Shown: positions 1 to 13,045, counted from the stretch's first letter. The stretch is 64,000 bases of DNA from Liolophura sinensis (GCF_032854445.1 NC_088298.1:1670160-1734159); one strand, 5' to 3'. Made by a program: numbers and translations. The notes: generated by a model from the sequence alone, not told the origin.

Positions 1-143
1 GTCTGAAGAACAGATTTGTTTGCTTACAAAAATTACTAAACTTGCACATGAATTTCAACAGAGGAGCACAAACGTTTTGTCATTAAAGGGCATTTTTTTT
101 CAAGGCCCTCTGACTTCCTCTATCTGCACTTATATATTTACAT

Positions 144-246
144 ATATTTATTTATTTGATGGGTGTTTTAGGCCGTACTCAAGAACATTTCACTTATACG
201 CCGGTGACCAGCATTATGGTGGGAGGAAACTGGGCAGAGCCAGGGC
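144..246 (-). mobile_element. SINE-A fragment (tail and central domain)
   Basis: Contains the AT-rich tail (ATTTATTTATTTGAT), then GCCGTACTCAAGAA and CAGCATTATGGTGGGAGG, shared with about ten other copies in the window. The tRNA-like head is missing. Confidence 0.75.
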
Positions 247-907
247 CACTTCCTCCAACTACAAGGTCTACCTGGCAATGTACTAGTGTATAATTTGTGA
301 CTATTGCCTAAAACACATTTTAAATAAATAAAACCTAAATACCTGAAATAAATTATTGGCTATTTAATTAGAATTATGAATTTACATAGCCCATGAATAT
401 TCTGAAAATGCAAATTAGGCTAAAAGATCATCCGATAAACTTTTTCATTACAACTGGAGAGTCGATCTCCCAGGCAGAAGCCAAATTGCTTTCTTTCTCA
501 CTTCCAACTGTACACATGTTGATGTCCACATATTTTAATTATGAGGAAGGAAAGATTGTTTCACTCCTCTCCTACCACAAGACACCTGAAGGTTTTGTTT
601 TGCTCCCTGAAAAGTTTCTGTTTCATAGCTTTCAGCACCCCGGTTCCTCCTAATGAGCAAGAGGTGATAAATAACATGGAGTTAAATGGGCGAAATGCAA
701 ATTTTAATTGATTTCTAAGTTTAACGTACTACAGGGCATTGGTAATATCATCTCTGAAGGCTAGATACATTTTGATTACTTTTTCAGAAAGAATGTCCTT
801 ACCTAAAAGCTAAATTTTAAAAAAATTTTTTGTACCAAAATTGTCTTTAATGCCTACATGTATCTCATCTAGCTAGGTCCAATCTGCTTCGTATTCGAAG
901 CAGATTA
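247..907. other. AT-rich sequence, no feature seen
   Basis: No coding pattern, splice-flanked exon or recognisable repeat. The short open frame at 393-653 has no supporting features. Confidence 0.6.
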
Positions 908-2190
908 TTATTGTTCTGTTTCCTGATTAGTGTCTAAAATGTAATCTGGTCAGTAGAGGGGTTGAGGGTTGATTTTACTCCAGCATTTCCCATGTACAGC
1001 TAATTGTTCTGTTTCCTGATTAGTGTCTAAAATGTAATCTGGCCAGTAGAGGGGTTGAGGGTTGATTTTACTCCAGCATTTCCCATGTACAGCTAATTGT
1101 TCTGTTTCCTGATTAGTGTCTAAAATGTAATCTGGCCAGTAGAGGGGTTGAGGGTTGATTTTACTCCAGCATTTCCCATGCACAGCTAATTGTTCTGTTT
1201 CCTGATTATAGTGTCTAAAATGTAATCTGGCCAGTAGAGGGGTTGAGGGTTGATTTTACTCCAGCATTTCCCTTGTACAGCCAATTGTTCTGTTTCCTGA
1301 TTATAGTGTCTAAAATGTAATCTGGCCAGTAGAGGGGTTGAGGGTTGATTTTACTCCAGCATTTCCCATGTACAGCTAATTGTTCTGTTTCCTGATTATA
1401 GTGTCTAAAATGTAATCTGGCCAGTAGAGGGGTTGAGGGTTGATTTTACTCCAGCATTTCCCATGTACAGCTAATTGTTCTGTTTCCTGATTAGTGTCTA
1501 AAATGTAATATGGCCAGTAGAGGGGTTGAGGGTTGATTTTACTCCAGCATTTCCCATGTACAGCTAATTGTTCTGTTTCCTGGTTAGTGTCTAAAATGTA
1601 ATATGGCCAGTAGAGGGGTTGAGGGTTGATTTTACTCCAGCATTTCCCATGTACAGCTAATTGTTCTGTTTCCTGATTAGTGTCTAAAATGTAATATGGC
1701 CAGTAGAGGGGTTGAGGGTTGATTTTACTCCAGCATTTCCCATGTACAGCTAATTGTTCTGTTTCCTGATTAGTGTCTAAAATGTAATATGGCCAGTAGA
1801 GGGGTTGAGGGTTGATTTTACTCCAGCATTTCCCATGTACAGCTAATTGTTCTGTTTCCTGATTAGTGTCTAAAATGTAATATGGCCAGTAGAGGGGTTG
1901 AGGGTTGATTTTACTCCAGCATTTCCCACGTACAGCTAATTGTTCTGTTTCCTGATTAGTGTCTAAAATGTAATATGGCCAGTAGAGGGGATGAGGGTTG
2001 ATTTTACTCCAGCATTTCCCATGTACAGCTAATTGTTCTGTTTCCTGATTAGTGTCCAAAATGTAATATGGCCAGTAGAGGGGTTGAGGGTTGATTTTAC
2101 TCCAGCATTTCCCATGTACAGCTTATTGTTCTGTTTCCTCATTGGTGTCTAAAAGTGTAATATGGCTAGTAGAGGGGTTGAGGACTGATT
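908..2190. repeat. Satellite array, 93-95 bp unit, about 14 copies
   Basis: Each unit contains GGGGTTGAGGGTTGATTTTA and CAGCATTTCCCATGTACAGC. Unit starts recur every 93 bp, with 95 bp in three neighbouring units (extra TA). Because 93 is divisible by 3, minus-strand frames stay open; these are not genes. The last unit is diverged. Confidence 0.95.
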
Positions 2191-2536
2191 TTTCCATGCA
2201 CAGCTCGATGTACGTGTGCTATACAGAACACCACAATGGTTATCTGCATAATGAGCCTATATACCTTACTCCCATCTGGGCCACCTGGAGTTACCTAAAC
2301 TCTGCAGGCTGTTAAGACAGCTACTGTACATGACAACTTGTCAGTGAGGAATTATAGCTTTCTAATGTGCCTCAGGGGTGGGGGGTATATATGCTACTAC
2401 CAACTACCTTCTGTACAAAGCTATCTGCATGATAACTGTGTACTACACACACCCTGGTATGGCTGATTGTAATTTTACCACCCTGCTCTGTGAGCAGTGT
2501 AGCCTAGCTCTCACAAAAGCTGACAGGAAGGGGCTA

Positions 2537-2645
2537 ACTGTAAATCTTCAACCTTTCGTCCTGTAAAGCACTTTTTTCAGAGAAATTTGTGCACGCAATT
2601 ATTATGAAAATGATGCTAAAAATGACTTGTTTGTGTCACTACAGA
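2537..2645 (+). mobile_element. MITE-like family E, partial copy
   Basis: Begins CTGTAAATCTTCAACCTTT and continues with the AATTATTATGAAAATGA motif seen in inverted form at 63.2 kb. It is cut off where SINE-B begins. Confidence 0.5.
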
Positions 2646-3033
2646 GCAAGTGAGTGGGGTTTAACGCCGTACTTATTCAAATTTTTCAGTCATGTGACAA
2701 TGAAAAAGTCCTTAGAGTGCATGCAGAGTGCTTGTAAAGTGCTTGTAAAGTGCCTCTATGTTGCAGGACAAATTTTCACCACACTTGTATCTATTGCTGC
2801 TCCAGTGAGACAACTTACCGAAGGCAAGTAAGCCGCTCCACCGCCATCCCCGCCCCTGAACAGTTATCCTGATATGGGCCAACCAGTCATTGCACTATGT
2901 CCTAAAACGGTGGACCCCAAGTGAAGATTAGCTACAACTTCTTCTTTTAAGGTCTTAGGTGTGACCCGCCCCAGAATCAACCCTGGATCTACTGCCCCAA
3001 AGCAGGTGATCTACCAACTGAGCCATTGGGGCC
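2646..3033 (-). mobile_element. SINE-B, near full length
   Basis: Tail GTGAGTGGGGTTTAACGCCG, central GTTGCAGGACAAATTTTCAC, and on the minus strand a tRNA-like head starting GGCCCCAATGGCTCAGTTGG with an A-box. A B-box-like GGGTTGATTC region follows. About 388 bp. Confidence 0.75.
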
Positions 3034-3225
3034 ATTTACTTGCTCTTTGCTATGTACCTAACAAATTTCTCACCTTTAAAACAGCAGTCAAACCCACATT
3101 TGAGCTGGCAGCTCCTGGCCAATCAGAAGCAAAGTTGACTACATGTACCTGAGAACATTACCTTTTTCAAACGAAGATTACCTCATGCATGCTAAATATA
3201 AAAAATGGTCTAGCTTTCAGCGGCC

Positions 3226-3567
3226 AGTTGTTCAAAACTGTATTAAAAGTTAAGCCAGTCTTGGCCTGCTGTAGTTCTTCAACCTTTTCGCATGTTTGCA
3301 AGGTGTTTATTCAAGCATATTCTGAAGGCATTACTCTGTATGGACTGACAAAATTTTACTTTTGGTGAGGCCCTGCAATTGGCCAACCCAAATGAACCAA
3401 TGTACTTTTGTCTCCAGAATTAGACGGGCATAAATTGCACTGAAAATTTCTCTTTTATATGTGAAAAGTGTGAAGAATTAGGGTCAAAATACAAAACTAT
3501 ACTGAAATTTTAGTGCATACTGAATTCAGAATACCCAGTTTAATTTCCAATAGGCTTTTGAACAACT
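3226..3567. mobile_element. MITE-like family H, interrupted by family C
   Basis: Left end AGTTGTTCAAAACTGTATTA and right end GGCTTTTGAACAACT are inverted. The same ends are seen in an uninterrupted copy at 43577-43719. A family C element (3271-3480) sits inside. Confidence 0.6.
3271..3480 (+). mobile_element. MITE-like family C, full copy nested in family H
   Basis: Inverted ends TTCTTCAACCTTTTCGCATG and GTGAAAAGTGTGAAGAA bound about 210 bp with the family core GCATATTCTGAAGGCATTA and AAATTGCACTGAAAATT. Confidence 0.7.
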
Positions 3568-3989
3568 CATATACTCATGTACACGGGCATTTCAGCGGTT
3601 AATCGTTTATGGTAAAGGTATTAAGGTTCTTGGCATCTGGCGCTCCAACAGTCGCTTCATGCTCTTCAACTGAGAACTTATTTTCCCACAGATTTATTCT
3701 ATAACTGCCTATTCCATCTGGAAAATGCGCATTAAGGCATATGAGGGGTTGAGATAGGTCAGGGATTCCATCAACCTGTTTACATTATACAGCCATGTGG
3801 TAATATCTTGAAGCCAAGAGATGAGGAAAGGAATACTCTGATGAATGATTGGAGAAAATCAGGCCAATGGTGTGTGAGGGTAACAGGAGTGTAAACCAAC
3901 AAATGCACCTGTTTGATTTCTTTTCCATTATCCTATTTAATACAGAAGATGTAGGTACAAATGACATTTATAATCAACCAAAATGTTTA

Positions 3990-4310
3990 TTTTTCCAGTC
4001 TGTTTGACTCTCGGTGAGGGGAAAGTGTCAAGCCACACAACAGGGTGAACTGATATCACATATAGTGCCTAAATGACAAAAATTTCATCCAGGACCACGA
4101 ATTTCATCCATATTTACTGATTCTGATAGTTCTAGTGAGTTTATGAAGTTGTTTTCAGGTTTGTTTGAAACATGGTATGATATCCTACTGGAAAATTTTT
4201 CGCACCAAAATAATATTTTGTGACATTTGCTTGCCTCTGAAAATGCACTTTTGTGGGCAAAATTTGAGATGATGTGATATAGAAAAAAATTTGAAATTCC
4301 TCATAAGATT
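3990..4310 (+). mobile_element. Dispersed repeat family D copy
   Basis: Shares TCCTACTGGAAAATTTTTC, CACCAAAATAATATTTT and TGCACTTTTGTGGGCAAAAT with 29440-29660, and more weakly with 11368-11490, 20895-21015 and 63650-63760. Ends are not defined. Confidence 0.5.
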
Positions 4311-4519
4311 TTTAGTGCAAGTTTGATGAATTCAAATTGGGAATGGCTTAAATCATGCATTAAGCAGGTGTTTAAAGAACGGAATCTCTTAGTTCAACAA
4401 CAAATACAGGTATGAATAGAAGGTGAATTTAATACATACACACTAAAAACTTTTGAAAAGATTTCAGCTTAAAAGTGTTCTAGTTGGTATCATGACACGT
4501 TTTTCAAATCCTCAAATAC

Positions 4520-5450
4520 ATGCCACATCACCACATCCGATGTCCTACCAACCCCTTCTCATGACAACTGATGGATTCACCACATCCCACGTTCTACCAA
4601 CCCCTTCTCATGACAACTGATGGATTCACCACATCCCACGTTCTACCAACCCCTTCTCATGACAACTGATGGATTCAACACATCCCACGTTCTACCAACC
4701 CCTTCTCATGACAACTGATGGATTCAACACATCCCACGTTCTACCAACCCCTTCTCATGACAACTGATGGATTCAACACATCCCATGTTCTACCAACCCC
4801 TTCTCATGACAACTGATGGATTCAACACATCCCACGTTCTACCAACCCCTTCTCATGACAATTGATGGATTCACCACATCCCATGTTCTACCAACCCCTT
4901 CTCATGACAACTGATGGATTCAACACATCCCATGTTCTACCAACCCCTTCTCATGACAACTGATGGATTCAACACATCCCACGTTCTACCAACCCCTTCT
5001 CATGACAACTGATGGATTCAACACATCCCACGTTCTACCAACCCCTTCTCATGACAACTGATCGATTCAACACATCCCATGTTCTACCACCCCTTCTCAT
5101 GACAACTGATGGATTCAACACATCCCACGTTCTACCAACCCCTTCTCATGACAATTGATGGATTCCACCACATCCCATGTTCTACCAACCCCTTCTCATG
5201 ACAACTGATGGATTCAACACATCCACGTTCTACCAACCCCTTCTCATGACAACTGATGGATTCACCACATCCCACGTTCTACCAACCCCTTCTCATGACA
5301 ACTGATGGATTCAACACATCCCACGTTCTACCAACCCCTTCTCATGACAACTGATGGATTCAACACATCCCATGTTCTACCAACCCCTTCTCGTAACAAC
5401 TGATGGATTCACCACATCCCATGCTCTACCAACCCCTTCTCATGACAACA
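4520..5450. repeat. Minisatellite, 49 bp unit, about 19 copies
   Basis: The unit contains CCCACGTTCTACCAACCCCT and TCTCATGACAACTGATGGAT. Copies differ by a few substitutions (CACGT/CATGT, TTCAACA/TTCACCA) and occasional one-base indels. Confidence 0.95.
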
Positions 5451-5825
5451 TTACTTTTCAATCAATCTTTCATGATGTCACAGAACGATTGAACATTTGT
5501 AACAAATGTGTGGGACATTCGGTTGACTTACTTGCAACAATATTGCTAATGACTGGACAAATGCATATTCCTGATTGACAGTTTGGAAAGGTTAACTGAC
5601 TCAAATGTTCTACATCAGAAAAAAAAATCACAAAAAAAAACAAAAATCAACAAAATGTTATTGTTTTCACAGATTTTTCCATTTCATAATACATTCAGGC
5701 TAACAAAACTTCGTCTTTGATTTAATTATTTATCCACAATTATAATATTCCTTTAACGTTTTCTCACAAAAACGAATTGTTAACCTAGCTGTGATACAAG
5801 TTAACATGACAATACTAACATGATG

Positions 5826-5867
5826 TTAGGTCCTACTAACAGAAACGAAAGTGTTAGTAGGACCTAA
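5826..5867. repeat. Perfect 15-bp hairpin
   Basis: TTAGGTCCTACTAAC at 5826-5840 and its exact reverse complement at 5853-5867, with a 12-base loop. Not an obvious transposon end. Confidence 0.85.
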
Positions 5868-8800
5868 TACTTTTGTTTCTGCAAGAACAGATGTGTTGGT
5901 CCAGCTAACTCAAAGTTCACACGCACCTATGAAAAATGTCATCACTTCTGACACCCCCAAAATAATTTATTTCATTTCACTTCCTTATTGAATCTTGAGA
6001 ATAGTTCACTCAAACAGCACAGTTAGATTCATGGGTAAGGGAAAGTGGAGTTAGGCCAAATGAAATGTCTGATTTATAAAGTCCGAACCTTATTACAATG
6101 CATGCCTTACCGGTACTACTGGGTATTGGTCCATGTAAGTTTAACATTTTGACAAACTTGAATCAGGCCACACAAGTTTATATTGTTGTTTTGTGATTGG
6201 ACCAAATCTCTTTTGAATGCCGGATAAGGGTATAAAAATAAACCAGAAAATCACCTAAAAAGTGTGCCAGCAAATTTTCCTCTTCAAGATATATTTATAT
6301 GATCGGAAAGCCTAAATTAAATAACTGCCTTACCTGACAGACTCAGATGAGGTTAAATAACCATCCAATATCCAACACAAAAGGAACTTTAAACCAACAC
6401 ACCTATTATAAACTTCTTCAATAGTCAAATTATTACTTCAGAGATTCAACAAGCCGTTAGAAAACTTTTTCGATATCATACATGTATAAGCATAAACTGC
6501 TCTCAAAGTTAACCCACCTGGTTGTCACAACAAACAAGTAGAGGTGAACTGTAAGTCTTCAACACCATAGTTACACAATATACAAGCACATCTAGACCAC
6601 TTCTTACGTTTGTGTTACTGCTAGTGATATTCAAGTTCAATGATCTGCATCTGCCATTAGCTAAATCAAAACAACTGAAGGCTGTCTTCTAGAGAATAAT
6701 GGTTACCTGAAGAGGTGCTGACAACACGCCCCGCACAATTCAAAACACAACTGAGTCATCCAGGAAGGACCTTTACTGGTAAGACAATCTGTCTATGATC
6801 TCATCAAGTCCGACATATCAAAGCAGGGCATCTCAGTACATGTAAGTCTTATCAAAGAGGTGTAAAATGCACTGATCAGGGAAGGGCACCAAAAACAAAA
6901 AAAAACAGCCACAGGAGTAACAACAACAACAGTTTCAGGAAGGTGCGCAGTTTGGTTCCAAAGGCACGGCTACAGTTAGCAGCACTACTGTTATCCCACA
7001 ACGACTAGACTCAAGCCTGGATTGACAACAAACTAGAGCTCATGTGATACAGCTATAGCCCTGTTCACTATATATAGGAACAAAACACTGGCAGAACCTC
7101 TGTGCACCAGCAAAACCCAGAACGTAGTTGCCTTGCAGAATCCTCGTAACTCAAGCCTGACACCCAGAGTTCACCAGGACGGAGTGTTACCTGTCAGGAA
7201 CGGTGAGCCACGAGGAGCATCCAAATTTACATGAGAGTAACACAAACAATCCATGTATGTTTTCTGCACTGGTTATGCACCATACCTATACAGTCTACAC
7301 CATAGACCTGTGTTAGACTTCTATACAGTGCTTTGACACAGTTTATGTGCAAGGCCAATTATAAAATGGCTGATTTCTAAACCTGCTGATGCAAACCACT
7401 TACACTGTGGATGCACCCAACAAACCTCATCTCAGACACACATGAGGTTTTAACATTTGGAGCCAACAAACTAATAAACTTGCATTCTCTATTATGAATC
7501 AGTGAAATGGGACCACAAAGTTGTCTGGGTCTATCACAGTTAAACTTCAATGGTCTTACGTACAATGTTAAACCCCAATCACTCACTCACTCAATTCAAA
7601 TTCATTCAATCGTCTTACCTTGAGGTATTCTTCCTGAGCTTAGTTTTTTCAAACACGGTAATTCATGAATTCACGGTGATCATGAATGTTACAAGACAAA
7701 CCAACGTACATGTAAGTCACAACTTGTAACTCAGCAGTAACTGAAGTTAAGACTACACTGTAAATCAGACAGGTTCATGAATGATTCTGGGATGAAAAAT
7801 GGAACAAAATTATGCAGGGGAAAATGGGATATATGGTGCAGGTGAATCTTTAACTTGCAGATTTTATCACAGAAACTGCTGAAAAAAAAACATTATTCAG
7901 GAAATATTGAAAGTATCATTACGATTTTTTGTTACCGGGCATGATCAATCAACAAACTCCATTCCTTTCATTCTGTCTTAACTGCAGCATGGAAGTACAT
8001 GTACAAGGGCAGTTCAGGGTTAACATACACTCTGGTACAGAAAAAGTGGAGCAAACAGCAGTTCAAATTAGAGGAGAGCAGTTCAATGTACAGCATTACA
8101 CACTGCAGGTTAGTGTACATCAAAGCAGACAACAACAGCATGTTGACAAACATTTTCTAATTCTGGTTCGTGTAAAGATTTGAAGAAAAAAAAAGGAAAA
8201 CAAAGACGCTGTACAGTACAGTTACTGTTGCTTTTGTAAGGCAAGTCATCCTGGATGAAGAGAAAAACTACATATAAAATCCATTAACTTACTTAGGCTG
8301 CCATTGAAGCACAAATAGCCCAACATTCTCCAGTAGTTACATGTACATGTTATGTTTTATAACAGTACCAACATATCTCTATATTCTACATGCAACGATA
8401 GCTACACTGACGCTTGTTAGAAGAAAAAAAACAACTGTCAAACATTACTCTCCTATATACATGCATGCATGTAGACATTGACAACTCCGGTATTTAATCT
8501 TCACATGATTTGTCCTAATGTCAAATAGCTGATCACAAAATACAGGTTATGTCATACATCCGTACACCTGTATTAAAAATGTGAAGCGCGCATGTTACAG
8601 TACATAAATGTATATAGGCAGGCTTCACATGCTGCATAATCTACAGGCACAGAGAGTGAAACCAGAGCAACGTAACCGGAGAAATATGGCATCTTGTGGC
8701 TTTACCCAGGTTTAAAAAGGGTTTTATTCTCACTGTTCATGTAAATGCTTAAATAGCAGCAAATTACACATGCCCCTTGCACCATGGCTTCAGTACAATT

Positions 8801-9061
8801 AAGGTAAAAAAAAAAAGAAAGAGAAATGCAATCACGTTAATTGCAAGATATTAGACGTCACTGGTCAAGAACTACTCAAAATGCTGTGTTGTCATCATAT
8901 TTACAGCCACAAACAGCCACATTAATATCATATTGGAGGAATACGTTTTTAGTGAACTGAGTTATCGCCCCTTACATGTGTTAAAAACACCGATGGCGAT
9001 AATAAACTACTTTCCCTTGTAAATACTGTGTGGTTTAATTCATCAGTGGTTACCCTATTGG
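5868..9061. other. No gene seen; intronic or intergenic sequence
   Basis: AT-rich with scattered TACATG motifs. The only repeat recognised is a SINE-B tail at about 7555-7600 (GTTAAACCCCAATCACTCAC). Splice-like sites near 6713, 7191 and 7612 do not delimit open exons in the required phase. Confidence 0.5.
7555..7600 (+). mobile_element. SINE-B tail fragment
   Basis: GTTAAACCCCAATCACTCAC followed by further CACT repeats, the 3' end of SINE-B as seen at 56600-56634. Confidence 0.5.
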
Positions 9062-9085
9062 TATATATATATATATATATATATA
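9062..9085. repeat. (TA)n microsatellite
   Basis: Uninterrupted TA dinucleotides, about 12 repeats. Confidence 0.95.
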
Positions 9086-9363
9086 AAAAACTTTGTTTTC
9101 TGAGGGTGACAAATGATGAACATTTACTCTGTCAGTTACAAGAACTGTTCTTCCCAGAGGTCCTCTGACAGGGTGACAAAAAAACCACGACATTTACAAG
9201 TAAATATTTACAGTAATCAGACAAATAGTTTGCACACATAACGGTATCTAAAGTAGCCATAGATTCAGCAATTATGCTATACAAAGCAATACAATACGAA
9301 CACAATCAGCAAAGGACAGATTACAATCAAGATATTAACTGTGTATATAATGAAAATGGGTTT

Positions 9364-10125
9364 TTAAGCATTTACATTTAGTTTTTCAAGCAGGGTCAAA
9401 TGAAACTGTTTAGAGAAGGCTTTTGGAGATTTTGACTCTTTCAAGTTCCTTTCTAATGAGTTCCACAGTTTTGGACCATTGTATGAAAGGCTCTGTTTGA
9501 CGTACTTTGAGGAGGGGAATGGCACTTGAAAATTATCATTCGTGGTTGATCGGAGATGTTTTGTAGTTCCAGAGTTGACAAATTTAAATAGTGTATTTAG
9601 GTATGTTGGGCACTTTCCGTTTAGTATCTTATACATGTAGACTCCTGTTTGCTGGAAAATTTTGTCTTGGATAAAGAGCCAGTTGAGTTGCGTGAAAAGG
9701 TTGGAAGATGGTGTTAAATAAGGGGCATTTAATATTAGTCTAGTTGCTCTTTCTCGAAGTTTTGAGATTCTATCTGGTACTTGCTGGCATATCATGCTAC
9801 AGTAGTTGATATGTGGCAGATTGAAGGAGTTGTAATACAGAATTTTTGCATTTTTTTTTCAGTATGTTCAGTTTATTCCTGTATAATACACCAAGTTTGG
9901 TTTTGATCTTTTCACAGACAGACTCAATGTGAGAATTCCAGTTAAGGCTTTGATTAATATGAAGACCAAGAATTCTGTCAGAATGTATGCCATTAAGATT
10001 TGAGTTGCTTGCTCTAATGTTAATACGAGTGTCTGGTTTACAAAATTATGGCACATACATACAAGCTTAGCATAGTGCATCAATGGCAATGAACATTTTT
10101 GGTCTCTTTTTGATTTGTTGCCCAA
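9364..10125 (-). pseudogene. Remnant of a non-LTR retrotransposon reverse transcriptase, C-terminal part
   Basis: The frame at 9795-9364 reads RISKLRERATRLILNAPYL, then QLNWLFIQDKIF, YKILNGKCPTYLNTLF and SLSYNGPKLWNSLERNL. This is the order and wording typical of the region after the polymerase domain in many invertebrate LINE (CR1/Jockey-like) elements. Just upstream, in another frame between about 10013 and 9875, is LGLHINQSLNWNSHIESVCEKI, also typical of these elements. The two pieces are separated by a frameshift near the T-run at 9850-9860, and no endonuclease or catalytic FADD box was seen, so the copy is 5'-truncated and dead. Confidence 0.75.
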
Positions 10126-11490
10126 TGTACATCATGATCAAGAACTACAATATGATCGCGGCCAATATATTATGATGGGTGCAGGAAACCACAGTACCAA
10201 GAGGAAACTGAAGCACTAAGAGGAAAATGTTGTACTAAGAGGAAACCATGACCAGTTTGTGTGTGTTATACTAGTGAACATCTCATACTTAAGTTGAAGG
10301 CAAATGGCCTCCTGTGAACTTCATGTAAGCCTACTCTAAAGACCACTGCTCATCGCTTATTGTCACCACACAAGGCCTTGGGAACAAATGAAGCAATGGA
10401 AAGTCAGAAAATGGAAATAACGAGACAGCTTAATCAACACTCAATTTGTTTAACTGCATGTTAACAAGGCAACAAAAACTGGTCTATAGTTAATTTGTTA
10501 CCATCATAAACACACATCAAATTTATAAATATATGTGTGTATGTACTCCTGTTCACACATAGATGGAGTAAACATGTAAGTACAATGTAAACACCACCTG
10601 ATATAGGTAAACATATTCTGGTTGTACGTGTGGGACAATTAGCTCACCTGTCCGAGAGATGAATGGGCTGTTAGGTGAACAGGTACACTGTGTCACCTGG
10701 CCAGGTGTGAATTAGGTCTGCAGTTCTACATACAGGTAAATACATACAGGTAAAGAGTTCACTGGCACTTAGAACTGCTCGTGGGGTCCTTATAGTGTAA
10801 ACCATTCAGTATCATGTATCGCCTTCATGTATCTCTGAATGGAGCTATAAGAACATTGGGCATTCACATGTTCTTGTGAACAATGAACACTCAGGCGGAG
10901 TACCCACAGGTACCTAACAACAAGTACCATACAGATACAGAAGTGAGTACATTAACCAAATGTACATGTATACATGTATTTTAACACACATGTTGATTTT
11001 GAGATACATGTATGCTGAATTTTGATCAAGTTTTAGTGGAAATATAGATCTCATGATGTTTTTTTTTTACACACACACTCTAAGACATGTGATCCCATAT
11101 ACAATTTGATTCTCTGTGATCAGATATCCATACATTAGAGCCCCTTCCACACATGTACATTTTTACATAAGCCTACCTGATTACTGTTCAGCGCCATGCA
11201 AGTTCTTGAATGTTTTCACTCACGCAATGGCAGTCAGTTCTGGAGCTGAACCCTGACTTCTGGCAAATTGTTACCTAACCGATGTATTATATACAGGCTG
11301 AACAAACAGTCAAGATGACTGCTGTAGACAACTTACTGTACCTACCCTAAATGGCCTCAAATGGCTCTCCAAAAGGGCATTTTTAGAGGCAAAAAATGTT
11401 TCAGAACGTTATTTTTGGTGCTGAAACTTACAATTTTCCAGCAGAATATTGATCATTCCAAGTTCCAAGCAAACCTCAAAACACCTTTCT
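10126..11490. other. No gene seen; contains a degenerate family D segment
   Basis: AT-rich, with clusters of CAGGTA and TACATGTA motifs near 10.6-11.0 kb. At 11368-11490 the reverse complement of family D is recognisable (AGCAAACCTCAAAACACCTT). Confidence 0.5.
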
Positions 11491-11650
11491 ATTTATTTAT
11501 TTATTTGATTGATGCTTTACGCCGTACTCAAGAATATTTCACTTACAAGACGGCGGCCAGCATTATGGTGGGAGGAAACCGAACAGAGCCCGGGAAAAAC
11601 CTTTGACCATCTGCAGGTTGCTGCAGACCTTTCCGCGTACGGCCAGAGAA
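11491..11650 (-). mobile_element. SINE-A copy without tRNA head
   Basis: ATTTATTTATTTATTTGATT, then TTTACGCCGTACTCAAGAAT and CAGCATTATGGTGGGAGGAA, ending in GTACGGCCAGAGA. Inserted next to a family D repeat. Confidence 0.8.
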
Positions 11651-11764
11651 ACTCTCAAAATCAGGAAAGATGGCCTAGTTATGGTATAGATGAAAGCGAC
11701 AGTAATTTAAATGTATGTTTTTAAGCTTTTAAAGTGTGAATGTTGTTATGTACGTATGTATGTT

Positions 11765-12065
11765 TGAAGTTTAACATCATACTTCTCAACTTTTTAGCCA
11801 TATGACAACGAGGAGTTATTAGGTGTGTGCACATATACAGTGTCTTACGGCGAGTCCTGGTGTCATCAAACTACTGCCCTCAATGAAGCATCATGCCGAA
11901 AAACACCAAACATGATACAACACCCTGTCACATTACACTGACACCAGGACAACCAGTCATGTTTCCTTGCTCTCATCTCTTAGTGCTGAGTGCCATGCGG
12001 GGCAGATACAAGTACCATTTTTAAAGTCTTTGGTATTACCCGATCCGGGTTTGATCCACGGACTC
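11765..12065 (-). mobile_element. SINE-B-related element with B-box
   Basis: Shares TTTAACATCATACTTCTCAA and the GCCATATGACAACGAGGAGT motif with SINE-B. On the minus strand CCGTGGATCAAACCCGGATC contains a good B-box (GATCAAACC). The middle differs from SINE-B, so this is a separate subfamily. Confidence 0.5.
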
Positions 12066-12699
12066 CCAAGTGAATGTTATTATAGATTCATTAGTTGACA
12101 ATGTAAGTTTAATTGCTACCCATGATTACAAAAGTGACAACATGTGCACTCTGTGACACCTGCATGTATACATGTATATGAGAGATACATGTGAAGTTAA
12201 AACTGAAAATCAAGATAGGCACCGATTTCTATGAAGGCACATCATACCATGTAACTATACAGCAAAGACGTCAATATCATGAATAATGCTTTGAAAACCG
12301 TGAATTTAAAATGAAACTACACCCACATGTACACTGGCTGGAGACAGACCTATACATGAAACAGACATATACATGAAAAATCAGACATGCACGTCATTTT
12401 ATGTTCACTGTACCTCTAACCATGGTGTGTGAAAAATTGATACATACATGTGCTATTGTTGTAATAACCTTATTATTCTGCAATGAATAGAATTGGACAC
12501 AACTGGCTGCCTTTATATAGCCAAAGTGATGCAGACATTTTGTATACAACCCTACATCATGTATACAGTGTATTTCTATGACACGTTCAATCTGCCTGGT
12601 GAATACACCTAAAAGTACTTGTATATGTTGATCTGACGACAACTGAACACAATAAAATTCGTAATTCGACAAGGTCTGCGTGGCAGAACCATACCTACA

Positions 12700-13045
12700 T
12701 GTATATGTAACTGAATCAGAAGATGGAAATTAACATACATATGTAGCTGAATTGAAATGAATGATTATGGCTTATTAACACCACATTGGCAATTTTCCAG
12801 CCATATCACAGCGAGTAGCTGAATCAGAAGAAGGAAATTAAGATATGTGACAATGATACGTAGCTGAATCAGAGATGGAAATTAACGCAAATGGCAAAAA
12901 TGATATGTAGCGGAATCGGAATGAATGATTATGGCTTATTAACACCACATTGGCAATTTTCCAGCCATATCACAGCGAGTAGCTGAATCAGAAGATGGAA
13001 ATGAACATATGAGACAATGATATGTAGCTGAATCAGAAGATGGAA
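12700..13045. repeat. Imperfect duplication, about 164 bp, with shorter internal repeats
   Basis: GGCTTATTAACACCACATTG and CCAGCCATATCACAGCGAGT occur twice, about 164 bp apart. GTAGCTGAATCAGAAGATGG recurs several times between and around them. Confidence 0.8.

Noticed and set aside
1376-2059. 227-codon minus-strand repeat protein
   Set aside because: Frame is open only because the 93-bp satellite unit is divisible by three; no start, splice or codon-bias support.
6718-6785. Extra downstream exon of the supervillin-like gene (CAG|GTAAC donor)
   Set aside because: The phase left by the 19923 donor meets an early stop, and the acceptor is poor.
11170-11270. Extra downstream exon with ATCAG|GTAGGC donor
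   Set aside because: All acceptor choices in the required phase reach a stop (GCG TGA).
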